A DNA stretch of 37,442 nt from Pyrinomonadaceae bacterium. Its GTDB lineage: Bacteria > Acidobacteriota > Blastocatellia > Pyrinomonadales > Pyrinomonadaceae. The stretch covers positions 1 to 37,442 of the forward strand of contig JACCSP010000182.1 of assembly GCA_013812905.1 (NCBI GenBank), read 5' to 3'. The notes under the pieces were generated by a model. That model was not told the origin of the DNA. It searched no databases and saw only the letters and a program-made list of their open reading frames with translations. The position numbers and the translations under genes are program-made. Of the stretch, positions 15,335 to 23,703 are shown in pieces (position 1 is the first letter of the stretch; each line of letters opens with the position of its first letter).

Positions 15335-16735
15335 ATGTTTAGACAGATTCAGCACGTACATTTCGTGGGCATCGGGGGCATAGGTATGTCTGGGATTGCA
15401 GAGGTGCTGGTGAATCTCGGGTTCCGCGTGTCCGGATCCGATCAGAAGAGATCGAGCGTGACCGACCGCTTGAAGCAGATGGGCGTAGGCGTGGCAGAGG
15501 GCCACAGCGGGGAGAATATCGATGACGCTCAGGTCGTGGTGCGCTCCACGGCAGTGCGTGATGACAATCCTGAGATCATAGAGGCCCACCGCCGCTCCAT
15601 ACCCGTGATTCCCCGAGCAGAGATGCTCGCCGAATTAATGCGGCTGAAACCGCATTCGGTGGCCGTGGCGGGCTCGCATGGGAAAACCACGACCACGTCG
15701 ATGGTCGCGACCGTGCTCGGACATGCGGGACTTGATCCAACAATCGTCGTGGGCGGGGTCGTCGTCGCGTTTGGATCGAATGCACACCTAGGTAAAAGCG
15801 ATCTGATGGTGGTTGAAGCCGACGAGAGCGACCGCTCATTTCTCATGCTTACGCCGACCATAGCTGTGGTCACAAATATTGACCGCGAGCACATGGACTA
15901 CTACCACGATATGGACGACGTGCGTGCCTGCTTCACCAGTTTCGTAAACAAAGTGCCTTTCTACGGGGCTTCGGTGCTTTGCCTCGACGACCCTAACGTT
16001 CAGGCAATCATTCCTCACGTTGAACGGCGCAGGATGACCTACGGGTTAAGCGCCCAGGCCGATATCACAGCCCATGGCATTCGTTACGATCAGAGTTTTG
16101 GATCGAATTACACTGTCTGGCGAAGTGGCAGTGCGGTAGGCGAAATTAACCTGCGCGTACCCGGTCTGCACAACGTTTACAACTCTTTGGCAGCCATTGC
16201 GGTGGGCTTTGAACTAGATGTTCCCTTCGAGCAGATTGCCGAGGCGCTGGGTAGCTTTGGAGGCGCGGGGAGACGTTTTCAGTATAAGGGTGAGGTGGGA
16301 GGAGTGCTGGTCATTGATGACTACGGTCATCACCCAACCGAAATCAAAGCAACCCTGGCGGCAGCGAAAATTGGGTCCGGGGGACGGCGCATCGTCGTGC
16401 GTTTTCTACCCCATCGGTACAGCCGTACCCACGACCTAATGGAAGAGTTTGCGCGCTCATTTAATAACGCTGATTCGTTATTCATCACCGACATTTATGC
16501 GGCCAGCGAGGAGCCAATCGAGGGAGTTACGGCGGAGGCACTAACGGAAGCGATCAAACGTTTCGGGCATAAAGACGCCCGGCACATCGGAGCTCTCGAA
16601 AATGCGCCGGTAACTTTGCGAGATCACGTTCAGCCCGGCGATCTCGTGCTTACACTCGGAGCAGGTACCGTAAGCCGTATAAGCGAACAACTCCTGGAAC
16701 TGTTACGCGAGCGAGGTGACCCCAAAGCGGTTTGA
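15335..16735 (+). CDS. murC: UDP-MurNAc:L-Ala ligase MurC
   Basis: A 466-residue ligase for the first amino acid of the stem peptide. It has the N-terminal [17 protein letters not shown] motif, the P-loop GSHGKTT (113-119), [20 protein letters not shown] and the C-terminal [14 protein letters not shown] and HRYSRTHDL segments, all MurC hallmarks. The ATG at 15335 is directly preceded by heptad array 4; no Shine-Dalgarno can be found, so initiation may rely on the array structure or on coupling. murB follows after 6 nt. Confidence 0.96.
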   Translation: MFRQIQHVHFVGIGGIGMSGIAEVLVNLGFRVSGSDQKRSSVTDRLKQMGVGVAEGHSGENIDDAQVVVRSTAVRDDNPEIIEAHRRSIPVIPRAEMLAELMRLKPHSVAVAGSHGKTTTTSMVATVLGHAGLDPTIVVGGVVVAFGSNAHLGKSDLMVVEADESDRSFLMLTPTIAVVTNIDREHMDYYHDMDDVRACFTSFVNKVPFYGASVLCLDDPNVQAIIPHVERRRMTYGLSAQADITAHGIRYDQSFGSNYTVWRSGSAVGEINLRVPGLHNVYNSLAAIAVGFELDVPFEQIAEALGSFGGAGRRFQYKGEVGGVLVIDDYGHHPTEIKATLAAAKIGSGGRRIVVRFLPHRYSRTHDLMEEFARSFNNADSLFITDIYAASEEPIEGVTAEALTEAIKRFGHKDARHIGALENAPVTLRDHVQPGDLVLTLGAGTVSRISEQLLELLRERGDPKAV

Positions 16736-16741
16736 ATTTTG

Positions 16742-17719
16742 ATGTCAGAACCAACGAACGAATCACAGATTGAGCAGCGCGATGCGGCGATTGGGAAGCT
16801 TGCCGCGCGGCTCGGAGTGCGCGCCGAACGGGGACGGCGCTTCGCTGAATTGACCAGCCTGAGAGTGGGCGGTTCTATCGATTGGGTCATCTCCCCTGAA
16901 ACTGAAGCACAGGCGGCAGGAGTAGTTCACGCCTTGGGTGAAGCAGGCATCGGCTGGCGGGCGCTCGGCTCGGGCAGCAATGTACTTGCCGATGATTGTG
17001 AGCATCACTACGTAGTGTTGAGTTTGAAAGATTTGAAGGGCGAAGTGCATTTTGATGGTCAGCTGGTCCAGGTCAGCGCCGGCTATTCTTTACCGCGCCT
17101 ATGCGTTGACGTTGCCAGGCAAGGCCTTTCAGGCATTGAGGGACTGGGGGGAATTCCAGGAACGGTTGGCGGCGCTCTTTGGATGAACGCCGGGGCTTAT
17201 GAACACGAGATCGGAAAAGTCACTGAGACTGTGAGAGTAGCCCGGGGGGGTCAGGTGGTTGAAATCCGGGGAAGCACGGTCCAATGGAACTATCGTCACG
17301 CTTCATTTGCAGAAGGAGAGCTGCTGTTGGGTGCCGTGTTGCGGCTGCAGCCCGACGATCCGGAAAAAATTCTGGCACGCATGGAAGAAGCCAAGAGCCG
17401 GAGGATGGCCACCCAGCCGCATGGCGGCCGATCGGCTGGTTGCTTCTTCAAGAATCCGCCGGAGAGCAGTGTGGGTACCGGCAAGATCATCGATGAGATG
17501 GGAATGAAGGGCGCGCGACGCGGAACGGCAGTGGTATCTCCCGTTCATGCAAACTTCATCGTCACCGAAGGCGAGAATGCGCGGGCCGAAGATGCGCTCG
17601 CGCTTGCTGAAGAAATCAGAGAGCGCGTCAAGCGTGAACAGGGAATTGAGCTGGAGTATGAAGTGGAGCTGTGGCGGTCTAATGGACCGCCGAAGCGGGA
17701 CCCTGACGTTCCGGAGTAA
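16742..17719 (+). CDS. murB: UDP-N-acetylenolpyruvoylglucosamine reductase MurB
   Basis: A 325-residue FAD flavoprotein that reduces UDP-GlcNAc-enolpyruvate to UDP-MurNAc with NADPH. It has LTSLRVGGSIDW, the FAD site GSGSNVLADD, GLSGIEGLGGIPGTVGG, NAGAYEHEI, YRHASF and the GRSAGCFFKNP motif. The last holds the proton-donor residue, Cys here where E. coli has Ser. The compact C-terminus (IDEMGMKGARRG, VHANFIV) fits the shorter type II form. The ATG at 16742 is preferred over a TTG three bases upstream. The gene follows murC directly, and its TAA is part of the ftsQ ribosome binding site. The ddl gene often found next is absent. Confidence 0.94.
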   Translation: MSEPTNESQIEQRDAAIGKLAARLGVRAERGRRFAELTSLRVGGSIDWVISPETEAQAAGVVHALGEAGIGWRALGSGSNVLADDCEHHYVVLSLKDLKGEVHFDGQLVQVSAGYSLPRLCVDVARQGLSGIEGLGGIPGTVGGALWMNAGAYEHEIGKVTETVRVARGGQVVEIRGSTVQWNYRHASFAEGELLLGAVLRLQPDDPEKILARMEEAKSRRMATQPHGGRSAGCFFKNPPESSVGTGKIIDEMGMKGARRGTAVVSPVHANFIVTEGENARAEDALALAEEIRERVKREQGIELEYEVELWRSNGPPKRDPDVPE

Positions 17720-17731
17720 GGAGCAGTAATT

Positions 17732-18835
17732 GTGCGAGAACAAGTGATCCCACAGAAGGTTGGCAACCGCAGCGGAATGGCGGCGAAGCGGCGAACGGAC
17801 GGAGCCGCGCAACGACCGCTGCGACGAGACCGCGACGGATTGGGCAAATCCCTCGGCCATCGTATGCGAGCAATCCCCAGTTACGTTCCGTTCATTCTAA
17901 AGGTGAGCTTCGCGATCGTCGTTGGCGGACTCATCTTTGCCGGGTATCGCGGCGCCTCTGCCGCCCGTTTCTTTCAAATTCGCAAAGTAGAGACACAGGG
18001 TGATTTCCGCGCGTCGGCTGCAGATGTGCAGTCTCTGGTAGTGCGCGAGGTTGCCAAGTCGGGAGTTTGGCGAGCAGACCTCAAGGAAATAAGCACCCGC
18101 CTCGAGCGCCTTCCGTGGATTCGCGTGGCGATGGTTTCCCGGGTGTTGCCCGATGGCATTCGTGTTCGTCTTGAAGAGCGCCGACCGCGCGCGGTAGTCC
18201 GCACTGCCGCGGGCCGATTTCTGTGGGTTGATGATGATGCAGTGCTGCTGGGGGAGATGCTGCCGGCGGATCAGATGCCGGCATTTTTCCTGCGCGGTTG
18301 GAACGAGGATCAAGGAGACGCGGTTCGCAAAGAGAACATGGACCGCCTGAAGAGATTTCTCGAGCTGCATCGTGACTGGAGCGCCGCTGGACTGTCTGAG
18401 CGTGTAAGTGAGGTGAGCGTCATGGACATTCATGATGTAAGAGCCCAACTCGCCGGCGACGACTCACAGATTGAGGTGCGACTTGGTTCCCAGGACTTCG
18501 GTAAAAGGTTGAAGGATGCACTTAGTGTTCTGGACGCGCACCGCCAAACACCTCGAGGTCGGTTCATAAGTTACGTAGATCTAACGCAAGGAAGGCGAGC
18601 GATCGTGGGGTTCATGTCTGGCGGCCACGCCATCAGCGATAGCTCCGCCTCTGCAAGCACCTCTTTGATTAGCGAGACCAGTACGAGTGATATGCCCGCC
18701 AAGTCCAAACGTAACCAGCGAGCAGCGAAGAATGCGGCACGTGAGAACAAAGCGGAAAAGAAACGCCAAGCAAAGCCGGGTCGCGATGAAATGAATGGCG
18801 GAAAGCGGCCAAGGCGAACCCGACCTACCCCATGA
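17732..18835 (+). CDS. ftsQ: Cell division protein FtsQ with basic C-terminal tail
   Basis: A 367-residue bitopic protein: an Arg-rich cytoplasmic N-terminus (1-50), one membrane helix (about 52-71), a POTRA domain (about 80-150, starting FFQIRKVETQGDFRAS), and the beta domain to about 300. FtsQ links FtsA and early ring proteins to FtsL and the FtsWI synthase. Past about residue 305 there is an unusual Ser-rich then Lys/Arg/Ala-rich tail (ending GKRPRRTRPTP), which should lie in the periplasm. The start is GTG at 17732 with AAGGAG (17718-17723) 8 nt upstream, overlapping the murB stop. ftsA starts 35 nt downstream. Confidence 0.88.
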   Translation: MREQVIPQKVGNRSGMAAKRRTDGAAQRPLRRDRDGLGKSLGHRMRAIPSYVPFILKVSFAIVVGGLIFAGYRGASAARFFQIRKVETQGDFRASAADVQSLVVREVAKSGVWRADLKEISTRLERLPWIRVAMVSRVLPDGIRVRLEERRPRAVVRTAAGRFLWVDDDAVLLGEMLPADQMPAFFLRGWNEDQGDAVRKENMDRLKRFLELHRDWSAAGLSERVSEVSVMDIHDVRAQLAGDDSQIEVRLGSQDFGKRLKDALSVLDAHRQTPRGRFISYVDLTQGRRAIVGFMSGGHAISDSSASASTSLISETSTSDMPAKSKRNQRAAKNAARENKAEKKRQAKPGRDEMNGGKRPRRTRPTP

Positions 18836-18870
18836 TTGCTGGACGGATTCATTTAAGGAGCAAAAGGTAG

Positions 18871-20133
18871 ATGGCTAAGCGCGCCCCACACACGATTGGC
18901 CTGGACCTCGGAACGAGCCGGGTCACGTGTATCGCCGGTGAACCTGGTGAGGGCGGGCTGCTCGATATTGTGGGCATTGGAGAGGCCGAGGCGCGCGGGC
19001 TTCGCAAGGGTGTGATTGTGAACCCTGATGCGGCGGTAGACGCGATCAAAAGGGCTGTCGAAGAAGCTGAAAGAATGAGTGGCATTCAAGCCGAAGACGT
19101 AACTATAAATCTCGCCGGTTCCCACATTCTCGGTTTCAATGGTCAGGCGATCGTGGCGGTTTCCGGGCGCGACCGTGAAATTACCCATGAAGATGTGCGG
19201 CGCGCGATCGACTCCGCCTGTGCCATTCAGCTTCCAGCCGGCCGCGAGATAGTTGACCGCCTGCCCCAAGAGTTCATCGTTGACGATCAGGATGGAATTA
19301 ACGACCCCGTAGGGATGATTGGGGCCAGACTGGCGGTCAAGGTCCACATTGTGACCAGTCCAGTGACTGCGCGGCAAAATGCCATCAATGCGGTTAACCG
19401 AGCAGGTTTAGTGGTCGCTGATATGGTGCTGGAGCAGCTGGCAGCCGCCGAAGCTTCTCTTACCGAGGACGACAAGGAGTTTGGATCGGCACTTGTGGAC
19501 GTTGGTGCGGAAACGACGGGCCTGGTGATCTATCAGCGCGGGGCAGTACAACACACTGCCGTGTTCCCACTGGGCGGTTCTCATTTCACGAACGACATTG
19601 CTTTCGGACTGCGCACTCCGATTCCCGAGGCGGAAAAGATCAAACGCACGGTGGGATGTGCTTGCAGCACGTCGCTAAGCGAGATGGAGCGGAGTGAACT
19701 GGTCGAGGTTCCATCGGTCGGCGGACGCGCTCCGCGTCAACTTTCCCGTCAAATTCTTTGCGATATCCTCCAACCGCGGGCCGAAGAAGTTCTGATGCAC
19801 GTTGCCGATGAGATTAAGGACTCCGGTTGGGAACGTCAGCTCTCAAGTGGTGTGGTGTTGGCCGGAGGTGGAGCATTGTTGAGCGGTATGACAGAGATAG
19901 CCGAACAGGTTTTTGATGCTCCCGTGCGTTTGGGTTTCCCTGAAAGAGATCGCTTCGGCGGTTTGGTTGAAGACGTGCAGAGTCCCGCGTGGGCAGCCGC
20001 GGCTGGATTGTCGTTGGTAGCGTTTCGGGCACAAGCTACCGAAATGCGCGCGGGCATTAGCCGTCGAGGCTCGACTGGAAAGCTGACGCATTTTGTTTCA
20101 AGATTTCGAAATCGTTTCAGTAGTATTTTTTGA
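18871..20133 (+). CDS. ftsA: Cell division protein FtsA
   Basis: A 420-residue actin-fold ATPase that tethers FtsZ to the membrane. It opens with the phosphate-1 loop [16 protein letters not shown]. An SHS2/1C-like domain comes next, followed by [12 protein letters not shown] (phosphate 2) and [12 protein letters not shown] (adenosine motif). The last 17 residues, [17 protein letters not shown], form the amphipathic membrane-targeting helix typical of FtsA. AAGGAG at 18855-18860 lies 10 nt before the ATG. The gene sits between ftsQ and ftsZ, as in most dcw clusters. Confidence 0.95.
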   Translation: MAKRAPHTIGLDLGTSRVTCIAGEPGEGGLLDIVGIGEAEARGLRKGVIVNPDAAVDAIKRAVEEAERMSGIQAEDVTINLAGSHILGFNGQAIVAVSGRDREITHEDVRRAIDSACAIQLPAGREIVDRLPQEFIVDDQDGINDPVGMIGARLAVKVHIVTSPVTARQNAINAVNRAGLVVADMVLEQLAAAEASLTEDDKEFGSALVDVGAETTGLVIYQRGAVQHTAVFPLGGSHFTNDIAFGLRTPIPEAEKIKRTVGCACSTSLSEMERSELVEVPSVGGRAPRQLSRQILCDILQPRAEEVLMHVADEIKDSGWERQLSSGVVLAGGGALLSGMTEIAEQVFDAPVRLGFPERDRFGGLVEDVQSPAWAAAAGLSLVAFRAQATEMRAGISRRGSTGKLTHFVSRFRNRFSSIF

Positions 20134-20266
20134 CAAGTTGTTGTATGCTCACGCTTCGACTGCACAAGATGTTGTCCGCAACATATCGATGCCAATGGCG
20201 CGAGCTACCCAATATAGAAGAAAAGGGCCTTGGAAGCCCTCCCGCTTTGGGAGAGAGGAAACGACT
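20134..20266 (+). promoter_or_regulatory. Structured ftsA-ftsZ spacer
   Basis: This 133-nt untranslated leader holds two small hairpins: ATGTTG/CAACAT (20169-20174 with 20179-20184, loop TCCG) and AGGGC/GCCCT (20225-20241, one mismatch above the base). A GAGG at 20255-20258 lies 8 nt before the ftsZ ATG. A TTGACA at 20130-20135 has no acceptable -10. It may be an ftsZ-specific control region (RNA structure or processing), but this is inferred only from the hairpins. Confidence 0.35.
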
Positions 20267-21418
20267 ATGGCACCGGACGCTGGTAAACCCGGAACAGGCA
20301 TTAATATTTTCATCGATGATGATCCGCCGATCACGGGTGCGCGGATAAAAGTCATCGGTATTGGGGGCGGCGGAGGTAATGCCGTTAACCGCATGATTGA
20401 GTCGGGCATCGAGGGAATCGAGTTTCTCGTCGCCAATACCGACCTGCAGGCGCTGAAGCGCTCGCGCGCGCCGATCAAGATCCAGCTCGGCAGCCGGCTC
20501 ACCAAGGGCCTAGGAGCGGGAGCCGACCCGGGCGTTGGCCGCGAAGCAGCCCTGGAAGATACGGACAAGATCATTGAAGTGCTCGAAGGCGCGGATATGG
20601 TGTTTGTAACCACGGGCCTGGGCGGTGGTACGGGGACTGGGGGCGCTCCTATTATTGCCTCGCTCGCCACCGAGTTGAATTGCCTCACCGTCGCAGTCGT
20701 AACCAAACCATTTCATTTTGAAGGTCGCCGCAGAATGCAGCAGGCTGAGCATGGCCTGCGCGAGTTGCGCGAATGCGTGGACACGGTAATAACAATTCCC
20801 AATGAACGGTTGCTGCACACGGTCGAGAAGGGGGCTTCGCTGACGGACTCTTTCAGAATTGCAGATGATGTTTTGCGTCAGGCAGTGCAAGGCATCAGAG
20901 ATCTGATTACGGTTCCAGGCTTAATCAATCTCGATTTTGCAGACGTCAAATCGATTATGTCCGGCATGGGCATGGCTTTAATGGGCGCCGGCCACGCCAC
21001 GGGTGAAAACAGAGCCATCGAAGCGACCCAGCAAGCCATTTCGTCGCCCCTCCTTGAGGAAGCGTCGATTCAGGGTGCGAAAGGAGTGCTCATCAATATC
21101 ACCGGCGGGCCCGATCTCACGCTCTATGAAGTTGACGCAGCCTCTTCCATAATTCGAGAGTCTGCAGACGCCGACGCCAACATCATCTTCGGCGCTGTAA
21201 TCGATGAGAATATGCGCGATGAGATGAAGATTACGGTGATTGCCACTGGCTTTGACAGAGAATCAGCTGCGGTCGCGTCCGGATCTGCCGCAGCCTTGCC
21301 GGCCAACGCGCCCCGCTACACCCCCCGACCCAGCGATGATTTGCCCCGTCCGATGATGAGTCATGTGCGCTCAGACGATCTTGACGTTCCGACCTTCATA
21401 CGAAAAAAAGCTGACTAG
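20267..21418 (+). CDS. ftsZ: Cell division GTPase FtsZ
   Basis: A 383-residue tubulin homologue that forms the division ring. The N-terminal GTPase domain has [13 protein letters not shown] (31-43), the tubulin signature [12 protein letters not shown] (117-128) and the T7-loop region [11 protein letters not shown] that completes the site of the next subunit. The C-terminal domain follows, then a Pro-rich linker and the conserved C-terminal peptide [14 protein letters not shown], which docks on FtsA. The start is the ATG at 20267 with GAGG 8 nt upstream; the frame is open back to 20093, overlapping ftsA, but that extension is not FtsZ-like. Last gene of the dcw cluster. Confidence 0.96.
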   Translation: MAPDAGKPGTGINIFIDDDPPITGARIKVIGIGGGGGNAVNRMIESGIEGIEFLVANTDLQALKRSRAPIKIQLGSRLTKGLGAGADPGVGREAALEDTDKIIEVLEGADMVFVTTGLGGGTGTGGAPIIASLATELNCLTVAVVTKPFHFEGRRRMQQAEHGLRELRECVDTVITIPNERLLHTVEKGASLTDSFRIADDVLRQAVQGIRDLITVPGLINLDFADVKSIMSGMGMALMGAGHATGENRAIEATQQAISSPLLEEASIQGAKGVLINITGGPDLTLYEVDAASSIIRESADADANIIFGAVIDENMRDEMKITVIATGFDRESAAVASGSAAALPANAPRYTPRPSDDLPRPMMSHVRSDDLDVPTFIRKKAD

Positions 21419-21443
21419 TCCAAAGCGCTGACCATATTGTGAC

Positions 21444-21475
21444 GAAAGGTAGGCTAGTGGGTGGCTTTCCTTTTT
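21444..21475 (+). terminator. Possible weak ftsZ terminator
   Basis: A short GAAAG/CTTTC stem (21444-21448 with 21465-21469), or the alternative AAAGG/CCTTT pairing, precedes a T run at 21471-21475, about 25 nt after the ftsZ stop. The stem is only 5 bp with poor extension, so the assignment is uncertain. Confidence 0.3.
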
Positions 21476-21697
21476 CACTTTGATATGCGTTTCCTCGCGA
21501 ACGTTTGGTTTTCTGCTTTGCTTTTTCTTTTATGGTTGTGTAGCATGGCGCCATTCCTTGCAGGACTTTCCATTACGGGTAAGTTTCCCTCTCCTTGAGT
21601 GGCCGCAACCTGCGAGAGTATTGTTTGTCGATCCGAGTCAGCTCATCCCTCCACTAATGTGCCTGGCGCGATCGGTGTAAACCCCGTCTTAGATCAT
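21476..21697. other. Non-coding spacer upstream of the Hfq-like gene
   Basis: About 220 nt with a T-rich stretch (21505-21535). A 66-residue frame at 21480-21680 has no ribosome binding site and no family resemblance and is not accepted. No promoter with both hexamers could be identified; the region may be the leader of the Hfq-like gene. Confidence 0.4.
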
Positions 21698-21710
21698 GGA
21701 GGAGAATCAG

Positions 21711-22118
21711 GTGAATCGTAAACTTATTCGAACCACACTCGCGGAGGTAAAAGGAAAAGCACGCGAGGCGCCGCAGCCTAGAGAGCGGACAAACGGCAGC
21801 CACCGCGGTCCGAGTAGCGATGGTGGAAGGGAAGCCTCGCAGCGTGCCGCACAGCAAGCTGCGGTTCAAGTACGAAAGCGGGTTCCGCCGCCGCTCGAGA
21901 CCAACGCGGAAATCTTCTACTACAAGAAGCAAATCGATGCACACACTCTCATGGTCATCGTCCTATTCGACGGTGAAGAGATTGAAGGCACAATCGAGTG
22001 GTATGATCGAGGTGCGCTGAAGGTTAACCGCCAGTCGGCACCCAACCTTCTTATTCTGAAGCGGAACATCAAATACATGTATAAGGCCGATGAACGCGAC
22101 GGTACGGACGCGGACTAA
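21711..22118 (+). CDS. hfq: Hfq-like Sm-fold RNA-binding protein
   Basis: A protein of 135 residues. The N-terminal 65 or so are basic, polar and probably disordered (Arg, Gln and Ser-rich). The C-terminal part is a single Sm domain: KQIDAHTLMVIVLFDGEE, then GTIEWYDRGALKVN, the Sm1 pattern with the G-x-I-x-x-YD core of Hfq, and LLILKRNIKYMYK in the Sm2 position. The classic YKHAIS of Hfq is replaced by LKRNIK, so the conserved His is lost. Hfq forms a hexameric ring that pairs small RNAs with mRNAs. The GTG at 21711 is chosen because GGAGGAG (21698-21704) lies 6 nt upstream; an ATG at 21696 would include that site. The fold is well supported; true Hfq orthology is likely but unproven. Confidence 0.78.
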   Translation: MNRKLIRTTLAEVKGKAREAPQPRERTNGSHRGPSSDGGREASQRAAQQAAVQVRKRVPPPLETNAEIFYYKKQIDAHTLMVIVLFDGEEIEGTIEWYDRGALKVNRQSAPNLLILKRNIKYMYKADERDGTDAD

Positions 22119-22185
22119 GAGTTGAACTCACCGGTTCGACCCCTACTTATCTTCATTCCCGACCTCTACGTGCGTCGTCCCCCAA

Positions 22186-23253
22186 ATGAGACAGTTCGCC
22201 AATAGCTCGTCCCCCCTCGGCTCTCGACCGAGGCGATTATTGCCTCGCATCGGCATCACTATGGGTGATCCTGCTGGGATCGGTCCGGAAGTAGTTCTCA
22301 AGGCCGTTGCCGAGGAAGAGATCAGTCGCGTCTGTGCACCTGTAATTATCGGTGATGCGCAGTTGCTGGCCCATACGGCCCGGACCCTCGACTTGCAATG
22401 TGGCTACGACATCATTCGTCAGGGAGAGCCCCTGCCTGAAACCCTCGCGGAGCCCGTCATTTTTCATCTCGATAACATTGGAGGATTCGTGGAACCGGGC
22501 ATCGAATCGGGAGCGGCTGGAAAAGCAGCCGCGGGTTACATAGAAGCCGCCGTCGAGCTTTGTGCGGCGGGTAGTGTGGATGCGATCGCAACGGCCCCAA
22601 TTAACAAGCGGGCGTTGTTCCTCGGAGGGTATAGCTTTCCTGGTCACACCGAGTTTCTCGCCCATCTCACGGGAAGTGAAAATTCGGCGATGGCCTTCGT
22701 AGCCGCGAATCTCCGAATCATCCTGTTGTCTACCCACGTTCCCCTGGCAGAGGCAATCAGACTGGTAGAGCGTGACCGCATTATCCGAACCATTAATCTT
22801 GCACATCGTGAACTCAGGCGCTGGGGCATTGAGCGCCCGCGACTGGCGGTAGCTGCATTGAACCCGCACGGCGCCGAAGGCGGCCTGTTTGGCATCGAGG
22901 AAGCTTCGGAGATGGTTCCAGCTATCGAGGCATGCCATGGTGTTGATGACGTCAATGTGCGCGGACCCTTTCCTGCGGACACGGTTTTCTTGCGCGCTTC
23001 GCGGGGTGAATTCGACGCGGTTATTGCCTGTTATCATGATCAAGCCATGATTCCAGTGAAATGTCTTTCTTTTGGAGAGGCAGTGAACGTTACTCTGGGT
23101 TTGCCATTCATTCGCACCTCAGTTGACCATGGGACGGCATTCGACATAGCTGGCAAGGGTCTGGCTGAACACTCAAGTATGGTTGCTGCAATCAAGCTGG
23201 CGGCAGAATTATCAACTAGTGCGGGCGAGAGTAGCAGTGCTGTGGAAGTTTAG
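22186..23253 (+). CDS. pdxA: 4-hydroxythreonine-4-phosphate dehydrogenase PdxA
   Basis: A 355-residue metal- and NAD-dependent dehydrogenase of the DXP-dependent pyridoxal 5'-phosphate pathway; its product condenses with deoxyxylulose phosphate by PdxJ. The GITMGDPAGIGPEVVLKA motif opens the domain. TAPINKRAL, GHTEFLA, the metal-binding His/Asp motif CYHDQAMIPVK and LPFIRTSVDHGTAFDIAG follow in order. The ATG at 22186 adds about 18 residues before the conserved start and lacks a Shine-Dalgarno, so the true start could be slightly downstream. A response regulator gene follows after 6 nt, an unusual neighbour for a vitamin B6 enzyme. Confidence 0.94.
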   Translation: MRQFANSSSPLGSRPRRLLPRIGITMGDPAGIGPEVVLKAVAEEEISRVCAPVIIGDAQLLAHTARTLDLQCGYDIIRQGEPLPETLAEPVIFHLDNIGGFVEPGIESGAAGKAAAGYIEAAVELCAAGSVDAIATAPINKRALFLGGYSFPGHTEFLAHLTGSENSAMAFVAANLRIILLSTHVPLAEAIRLVERDRIIRTINLAHRELRRWGIERPRLAVAALNPHGAEGGLFGIEEASEMVPAIEACHGVDDVNVRGPFPADTVFLRASRGEFDAVIACYHDQAMIPVKCLSFGEAVNVTLGLPFIRTSVDHGTAFDIAGKGLAEHSSMVAAIKLAAELSTSAGESSSAVEV

Positions 23254-23259
23254 GAAAAA

Positions 23260-23679
23260 ATGGCTAGTGAAGAAGAGAGGGCCTTAGGGTCAGATAGCAA
23301 AGGGCGCCGGGTTATCGTTGCTGACGACGATCCGGCAATACTCCGTCTCGTGAAGACAATTCTTGAGAAGGAGAAATATACGGTAGTAACTGCTCGCGAT
23401 GGCCGTGAGGCCTACAAAATACTGCAAAACGATCAAAACTTTACCGCGGGAGTATTTGACGTAGTGATGCCGCACATCTCCGGACCTGAACTGGTGCGCT
23501 TCATGAAGACAGAAAAAAGACTGATGCGAATCCCGGTGATGATGATGACCGCCGAACAGGATCCGAAATTATCAGCAGAAAGTTTTTCCGCGGGCGCGGT
23601 CGTCTTTTTACCTAAGCCGTTTACTACGTCGCAACTGCAGATCATGCTGCAAATGCTCATCGGGAAAAGTGGCGACTGA
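23260..23679 (+). CDS. Single-domain response regulator
   Basis: A 139-residue CheY-like receiver domain with no output domain. The acidic pocket is D22-D23-D24, the phospho-acceptor D67 (GVFDVVMP), the switch residue T97 (MMTAEQ) and the invariant K119 (LPKPF), so it should be phosphorylatable. Proteins of this type pass phosphate or act by protein contact; no histidine kinase is present in the window. It starts 6 nt after pdxA and is followed closely by the gene at 23704 and a second receiver protein at 24777, which suggests a shared transcript. Confidence 0.9.
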   Translation: MASEEERALGSDSKGRRVIVADDDPAILRLVKTILEKEKYTVVTARDGREAYKILQNDQNFTAGVFDVVMPHISGPELVRFMKTEKRLMRIPVMMMTAEQDPKLSAESFSAGAVVFLPKPFTTSQLQIMLQMLIGKSGD

Positions 23680-23703
23680 TTTTTGGCAATCGCAAGAGTT
23701 CAA

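Noticed and set aside
20130-20158. ftsZ promoter from a perfect TTGACA overlapping the ftsA stop.
   Set aside because: No -10 element within 16-18 nt; the nearest TATGCT is only 8 nt away.
21480-21680. 66-residue hydrophobic frame between ftsZ and the Hfq-like gene.
   Set aside because: No ribosome binding site, no recognised family and irregular composition; more likely part of a leader.
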